Position numbers and translations under genes: made by a program. Under the pieces are notes generated by a model. That model had not been told where the DNA came from, did not search any database, and saw nothing but the letters and a program-made list of their open reading frames with translations. 9,334 nucleotides of DNA. Source: Candidatus Uhrbacteria bacterium (GTDB lineage Bacteria > Patescibacteriota > Patescibacteriia > 2-12-FULL-60-25). Positions 5,827 to 9,334 of the stretch are shown one piece after another (position 1 is the first letter of the stretch; every line of letters starts with the position of its first letter). The stretch spans positions 1 to 9,334 of the forward strand of contig SICT01000039.1 of the NCBI GenBank assembly GCA_009691315.1, read 5' to 3'.

Positions 5827-5852
5827 TATATTTAGTGCTCAATACTCTCTCC

Positions 5853-6419
5853 CTACACTCCGTTCCATGTATTCATTGTTCTGTCAATCCCATGAGTCAC
5901 CCAATATTTTATTGCTTCTTCTAGCTTGGGGAAAAGTTTTTTTATGGTTTCTTGCTCCTGTGGAAGAAATGGTTGAAGTACGTAATTTTCTGCCATCAGC
6001 GGAGGAGTTGGTCGACCGATCCCAATACGCAAACGCGAAATCTCAGTCGTTCCGAGTTGTTCTTGGATGGAAATCACTCCATTATGCCCGGCTGGCCCGC
6101 TCTTTTTGGTAAATGCATATTTGCCAGGCTCAAAATCCATCTCATCGTGCACAAGTAAAATATCTGCCGTTGATAATTTATAAAAGGATTTGATGGCCGA
6201 CACGGCTTTGCCGGAATCATTCATGTAGGTGAGGGGATGAGCCAGCAGGATTTTTTCTTTATCGAGTTGTATTTCCCCGATTTCAGATCGAAATGCTACC
6301 TTTTTACTGAAAACACTTCCGGTTTGCTGGGCAAAAAAATCCACCATCTCCCATCCTATATTATGGCGAGTGTGTTCGTATTTTTTTCCTGGATTTCCTA
6401 GCCCGACGATGAGCTTCAT
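5853..6419 (-). CDS. pth: Peptidyl-tRNA hydrolase
   Basis: This 188-residue enzyme cleaves peptidyl-tRNAs dropped by stalled ribosomes, freeing the tRNA. The bacterial Pth motifs are all present: KLIVGLGNPGKKYEHTRHN at 2-20 with catalytic H19, TYMNDSG with N67, LLVHDEMD with D92, and GPAGHNGVISI with N113. These correspond to His20, Asn68, Asp93 and Asn114 of the E. coli enzyme. The length is typical. I chose the ATG at 6419 because the family N-terminus begins there. An in-frame ATG at 6554 would add 45 residues lying over the end of der and without family resemblance. A G-run with GGGGAG (6434-6442, minus) inside the last codons of der may serve as a rather distant ribosome site. The start is 4 bases after the der stop, so the two are probably translated in a coupled way. 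Confidence 0.96.
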   Translation of the reverse strand: MKLIVGLGNPGKKYEHTRHNIGWEMVDFFAQQTGSVFSKKVAFRSEIGEIQLDKEKILLAHPLTYMNDSGKAVSAIKSFYKLSTADILLVHDEMDFEPGKYAFTKKSGPAGHNGVISIQEQLGTTEISRLRIGIGRPTPPLMAENYVLQPFLPQEQETIKKLFPKLEEAIKYWVTHGIDRTMNTWNGV

Positions 6420-6423
6420 AGTT

Positions 6424-7893
6424 TTAGTATCGTCTCCCCCCCTGTTTCTGTCTACGTCGTGTTTGATTGACGCGGGGTTTTTTCTCGTGAATTTTTCCGG
6501 CCACGGCTTCCATGCCTGGACCGTGCACATTCCGTTTGAGTTGTGCTTTTGCAAAGGGGAGATGTCGGACCATGGTCACGATAGGTGTGCCTAAGAAGCT
6601 GAACTTTGCGCGCAGACGTTTTTCGAAAAATTTCATCCAGTTTGGATGTAGATTGTCTTTGTCACCATGTACGGTGATTAAAAAGGTTGGGGGAGCTTGT
6701 TTGATTTGTGCCGCATCATGAACGCGCGGAGAGCTTGGGCCATAGCTTTGTAATGGTTTTTTTGCTTTGATCGTGGCTTTGAGTTGGCGATTGAGAGCAT
6801 TGTAATCAATTTCCCGATAGCGTTCTGCTTGGACTTCAAGAGCCATCTCAAGCAGTTGTTTGGTACGTTGTCCGGTTTTGGCGCTGACAAAGACAAGCGG
6901 TGCCCAATCAAGAAACGGAAGAGATTGGCGAATGAGTTTTTCGTATTCTTGGGCGGTTTCCGTTTTTTTTGCTTCGACCAGATCCCATTTGTTGGCTACG
7001 AGAATCAATCCTTTATGACTATTTTGAAGGATTCCAGCTAGATGCCGATCTTGGGCCGTTGGATCTTCGGTCGCATCCAGCACCAGACAGGCGATGTCTG
7101 CGGATCGAATCGCTTGTTCATTGCGTCCAATCGCTTCTTCCTCCAATCGTTCCGTGATGTGGCTGCGTTTGCGCATGCCAGCCGTATCAACCAGCACAAG
7201 ATCACGATCACCATATTTGAGCCAGGTATCTTGCGGTTCGCGGGTGGTGTGGGCGATTGGGGAAACGATGACACGTGTTTCGCCGAGAATTGAGTTCACG
7301 AGGGAAGATTTTCCGACATTTGGACGGCCAATGATGACGAGTTTAAGTGGTTCGACTTCATATTGTGGAATCGCTGGATGATCTAAGCGCTCCAATTCTT
7401 TCAAAATTTCATCCAACAGATCACCGACACCGAGACTTGTGGCTGCACTTACGGCATGTGCCTCACCAAGATTTAAGCGATAGAGTTCTGGTTGATTGGT
7501 GAGAGACATCTCCTTTACTTTGTCTGTTTTATTCGCCAGCAACCAGACATTCGAGTTCAAACTTTTGGTTTTTTTTGCGAGTTGGACATCCTGCACCAAA
7601 ACTCCGGCTCGTACATCAATCATAAAAAGGACAAGATCTGCGTCTTTGATCGCGCGTTCGGCTTGTTCACGAATGCCCTGACCGATTTCATCTTTCTCCG
7701 TATCCATGCCGCCGGTATCTACTAATTCAAACACCAGACCATTCCACAGAACGCGACCGGCTTTTCGATCGCGGGTGGTGTGGGGTTGGTCACTAACCAG
7801 GGCCTGACCAGTTTCTGTCAGACGATTCCACAAAGTCGACTTGCCAACATTGGTTCGGCCGACAATGGCGATTTGGGGGAGGGGAGATGACAT
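6424..7893 (-). CDS. der: Ribosome assembly GTPase Der (EngA)
   Basis: The 489-residue protein has two tandem GTPase domains and a KH-like C-terminal domain, the layout unique to Der, which helps mature the 50S subunit. Domain 1: P-loop GRTNVGKS at 12-19, switch TTRD 39-42, DTGG 59-62, NKTD 121-124. Domain 2: P-loop GRPNVGKS at 189-196, switch TTRE 216-219, DTAG 236-239, NKWD 301-304. The KH-like part follows, about 355-455, and contains PPTFLITVHGDK and the terminal RNVHGPGM motif, with a basic tail. Two small departures: Thr for the usual Pro in the first P-loop, and TTRE where TTRD is usual in domain 2. Neither should abolish GTP binding. The ATG at 7893 begins just before the first beta strand. 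Only 15 bases separate it from the LCP gene's stop, with no clear Shine-Dalgarno. Confidence 0.97.
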   Translation of the reverse strand: MSSPLPQIAIVGRTNVGKSTLWNRLTETGQALVSDQPHTTRDRKAGRVLWNGLVFELVDTGGMDTEKDEIGQGIREQAERAIKDADLVLFMIDVRAGVLVQDVQLAKKTKSLNSNVWLLANKTDKVKEMSLTNQPELYRLNLGEAHAVSAATSLGVGDLLDEILKELERLDHPAIPQYEVEPLKLVIIGRPNVGKSSLVNSILGETRVIVSPIAHTTREPQDTWLKYGDRDLVLVDTAGMRKRSHITERLEEEAIGRNEQAIRSADIACLVLDATEDPTAQDRHLAGILQNSHKGLILVANKWDLVEAKKTETAQEYEKLIRQSLPFLDWAPLVFVSAKTGQRTKQLLEMALEVQAERYREIDYNALNRQLKATIKAKKPLQSYGPSSPRVHDAAQIKQAPPTFLITVHGDKDNLHPNWMKFFEKRLRAKFSFLGTPIVTMVRHLPFAKAQLKRNVHGPGMEAVAGKIHEKKPRVNQTRRRQKQGGRRY

Positions 7894-7908
7894 AGAGGAA
7901 TGATGAAA

Positions 7909-9334
7909 TTAATTTGATAGTAATCCGTAGCTAGCTTCGCCTAAAATAACAAGAAAATCTGCATTCGGCGACAGAATGCGTTCGGCGGTCCGATGATTTG
8001 TGTAAATGATGCGTGTGGAACTGGTCTGTGAGGGACTGGTGATTGACACATCCGCGTTCAAGAGTTTGCGTAAACGAGCTAACTCAATGGACTTTTTACC
8101 CTGGGTTAGGTCGTAGATCATGGTGCGTTCATTCGCGCGATCCAAGGCATTCCCAAAGGAGCTAATTTCATATCCGTCTTTTTCTAGTTTTGCCGCTACT
8201 TGTGCGGCAAAACCTGTGCGGGTTGTGCCATTTTTAATCTCCAATTTGATCGGTTCAGCTAGATGATCTTCCTTTATTTGTTCGTCGTTTGTCGTAAATG
8301 GATTTTGGGCCAGGGTACGAATGTCTGACCAGTCGGGTTTTTTGGGGAATAGCATGTAGGACCCATCTACATTTGCCGCGGTGAGTTCTCCATGATTTGG
8401 ATCATCGGTGAGGACTTTGAGGGAGATGGCTTGGGGAGAAAAACTTGGGATGAGCGGAGCAAATGTCAGCACTTGCCAGGGAGTCAGGTCACTTTGGATG
8501 TGAGTGGATATGGCGGTATAGAGGGCGGAAATTTTTGATGGATCCGTCAGTGTGCCCAAGGATAAAAGTTTCTCGCGCACGGCGAGCAGAACCAATTGTT
8601 GGCGTCGGCTGCGTGCAAAATCAGAACCCTCATTGTTCGACCCATGTCGTGAGCGGACAAATGTGAGAGTTGTTTTTCCATTCATGTGTTGGGAACCTTG
8701 TTTGAATGAAATCGTCATGACCTCGGGAGTGACATCGGATACGGGGTAAGCGGGATCAACGAATGATTTTTCGACACGAAGGTCAATTCCACCAAGCGCA
8801 TTAATAAAGTCTTCAAATCCACGAAAGTCTACACGCAGAACATGATCAATACGCACTTCCAAAAGTTTTGAAAGGGCTTCTGCCGTATATTTTGATCCTT
8901 CGCCTGGATGTTCTTGTTCGGCGTACGCATTGACCGAGTTTATTTTTTCAAATCGTCCGCCGCCTAAGGGATAGGCGAGATCACGCGGGATAGAGAGGAG
9001 AGCGATTTTTTTTGTTTGCAGATCAAGTGAGGCGAGGAGAATGGTGTCTGTCAGTTGAGGTCCATCATGGCCTTCACCGCCCACACCCAGGAGGAGGATA
9101 TTTAATCGATGATCTGGCGTATTAAGTAGATGATCGTCGTTTGTCGCCCCAAACATCCCGCGCAGATCCCTCAGGACAGGCAACTGTCCGATTTCTGTCA
9201 AAACACTTGTCCCATGATTAACCGCTCGATAGGACGCACTCGCCCCAATCGCGGAAATCCCAGCCACAATCAAGACAAAAATGCCCGCCAACACAAACGT
9301 TCGGCGATGAGACAGGGGATCCTCATTCCGATGC
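7909..9334 (-). CDS. LCP-family (LytR-CpsA-Psr) protein with LytR_C domain (5' partial)
   Basis: LCP enzymes move undecaprenyl-phosphate-linked glycopolymers onto peptidoglycan or surface proteins, outside the membrane. Residues are counted from the GTG at 9294. The frame stays open to the window edge, with 13 further codons (HRNEDPLSHRRTF) that contain no start, so the true start lies beyond the window. A signal-anchor helix (LAGIFVLIVAGISAIGASA) comes first. The LCP domain is about 64-245: NILLLGVGG, metal-site D83 in LTDT, SIPRD with R104, FRGFEDFINALGGID, and the arginine cluster VRSRH (R214, R216) with SDFARSRRQQ (R228, R230, R231). A LytR_C domain is about 348-453 (IKLEIKNGTTRTGFA through ADFLVILG). 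Its acceptor and polymer cannot be told from sequence. It is the first gene in the window of the LCP-der-pth run and implies a cell wall. Confidence 0.93.
   Translation of the reverse strand, partial: HRNEDPLSHRRTFVLAGIFVLIVAGISAIGASASYRAVNHGTSVLTEIGQLPVLRDLRGMFGATNDDHLLNTPDHRLNILLLGVGGEGHDGPQLTDTILLASLDLQTKKIALLSIPRDLAYPLGGGRFEKINSVNAYAEQEHPGEGSKYTAEALSKLLEVRIDHVLRVDFRGFEDFINALGGIDLRVEKSFVDPAYPVSDVTPEVMTISFKQGSQHMNGKTTLTFVRSRHGSNNEGSDFARSRRQQLVLLAVREKLLSLGTLTDPSKISALYTAISTHIQSDLTPWQVLTFAPLIPSFSPQAISLKVLTDDPNHGELTAANVDGSYMLFPKKPDWSDIRTLAQNPFTTNDEQIKEDHLAEPIKLEIKNGTTRTGFAAQVAAKLEKDGYEISSFGNALDRANERTMIYDLTQGKKSIELARLRKLLNADVSITSPSQTSSTRIIYTNHRTAERILSPNADFLVILGEASYGLLSN

Larger units (their letters stand above)
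5698..5846. repeat. 149-bp fold-back (MITE-like) repeat between pth and dprA
   Basis: The outer ends are AGTATTGAG (5698-5706) and CTCAATACT (5838-5846), a perfect 9-bp inverted repeat. Inside are two inverted, related copies of a purine/pyrimidine-biased hairpin (5717-5753 and 5788-5826), so the whole stretch can fold on itself as well as into separate hairpins. TATTGAGT recurs at 5700-5707 and 5765-5772, and AGTGCTC at 5770-5776 and 5834-5840, each pair flanking one hairpin. The element fills almost the whole gap between the dprA start and the pth stop. It encodes nothing. A small non-autonomous mobile element is the best reading, and a structured regulatory leader is the alternative. Confidence 0.65.

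Noticed and set aside
6417..6554. A longer pth start at 6554 (233 residues)
   Set aside because: The extension lies over the end of der and precedes the invariant KLIVGLGNPG start of Pth.

Overview
The window is bacterial chromosomal DNA, densely packed with housekeeping genes. The five recognisable core genes are DNA topoisomerase I, DprA, peptidyl-tRNA hydrolase, the GTPase Der and an LCP-family cell-wall protein. A mobile-element-like patch sits among them. Nothing in it is phage or plasmid. The code looks standard: no long gene needs TGA as a sense codon, and one gene ends in TGA. A peptidoglycan-linked LCP protein, short intergenic gaps and start codons often lacking a Shine-Dalgarno would fit a small-genome lineage such as Candidate Phyla Radiation / Patescibacteria. 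That placement is inference from style, not from a marker tree.

Layout, left to right. Positions 1-759 (+) hold the 3' part of an unrecognised coiled-coil protein with a C-terminal hydrophobic segment. It converges, one base apart, on topA (761-3307, -). topA has a near-consensus promoter whose predicted start point leaves almost no leader. Back to back with it is a TTGACA-type promoter driving an unrecognised 175-residue protein (3423-3950, +), whose C-terminus resembles the C-terminal domain of RNA polymerase alpha. That gene ends at a probable intrinsic terminator.

From 3986 to the right edge everything is on the minus strand. In transcription order this is: LCP protein (runs off the right edge), der, pth, a 149-bp fold-back repeat filling the gap, dprA, and a REP-associated tyrosine transposase (RAYT) starting 4 bases after dprA stops. 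LCP, der and pth are spaced 15 and 4 bases apart and look like one operon (envelope assembly, ribosome assembly, peptidyl-tRNA recycling). dprA and the RAYT look translationally coupled.

The most unusual part is inside the RAYT gene. About 145 bases between the HUH motif and the catalytic tyrosine are made of two REP-like palindromes in opposite orientation (with GTAG and GTAC at their feet), a 12-bp palindrome and two exact 36-bp tandem repeats. All of it stays in frame, so the transposase seems to carry its own kind of target element within its coding sequence. The second notable repeat is the fold-back at 5698-5846. It consists of two related hairpins flanked by short direct repeats that collapse to a single near-perfect 20-bp palindrome if the hairpins are removed.
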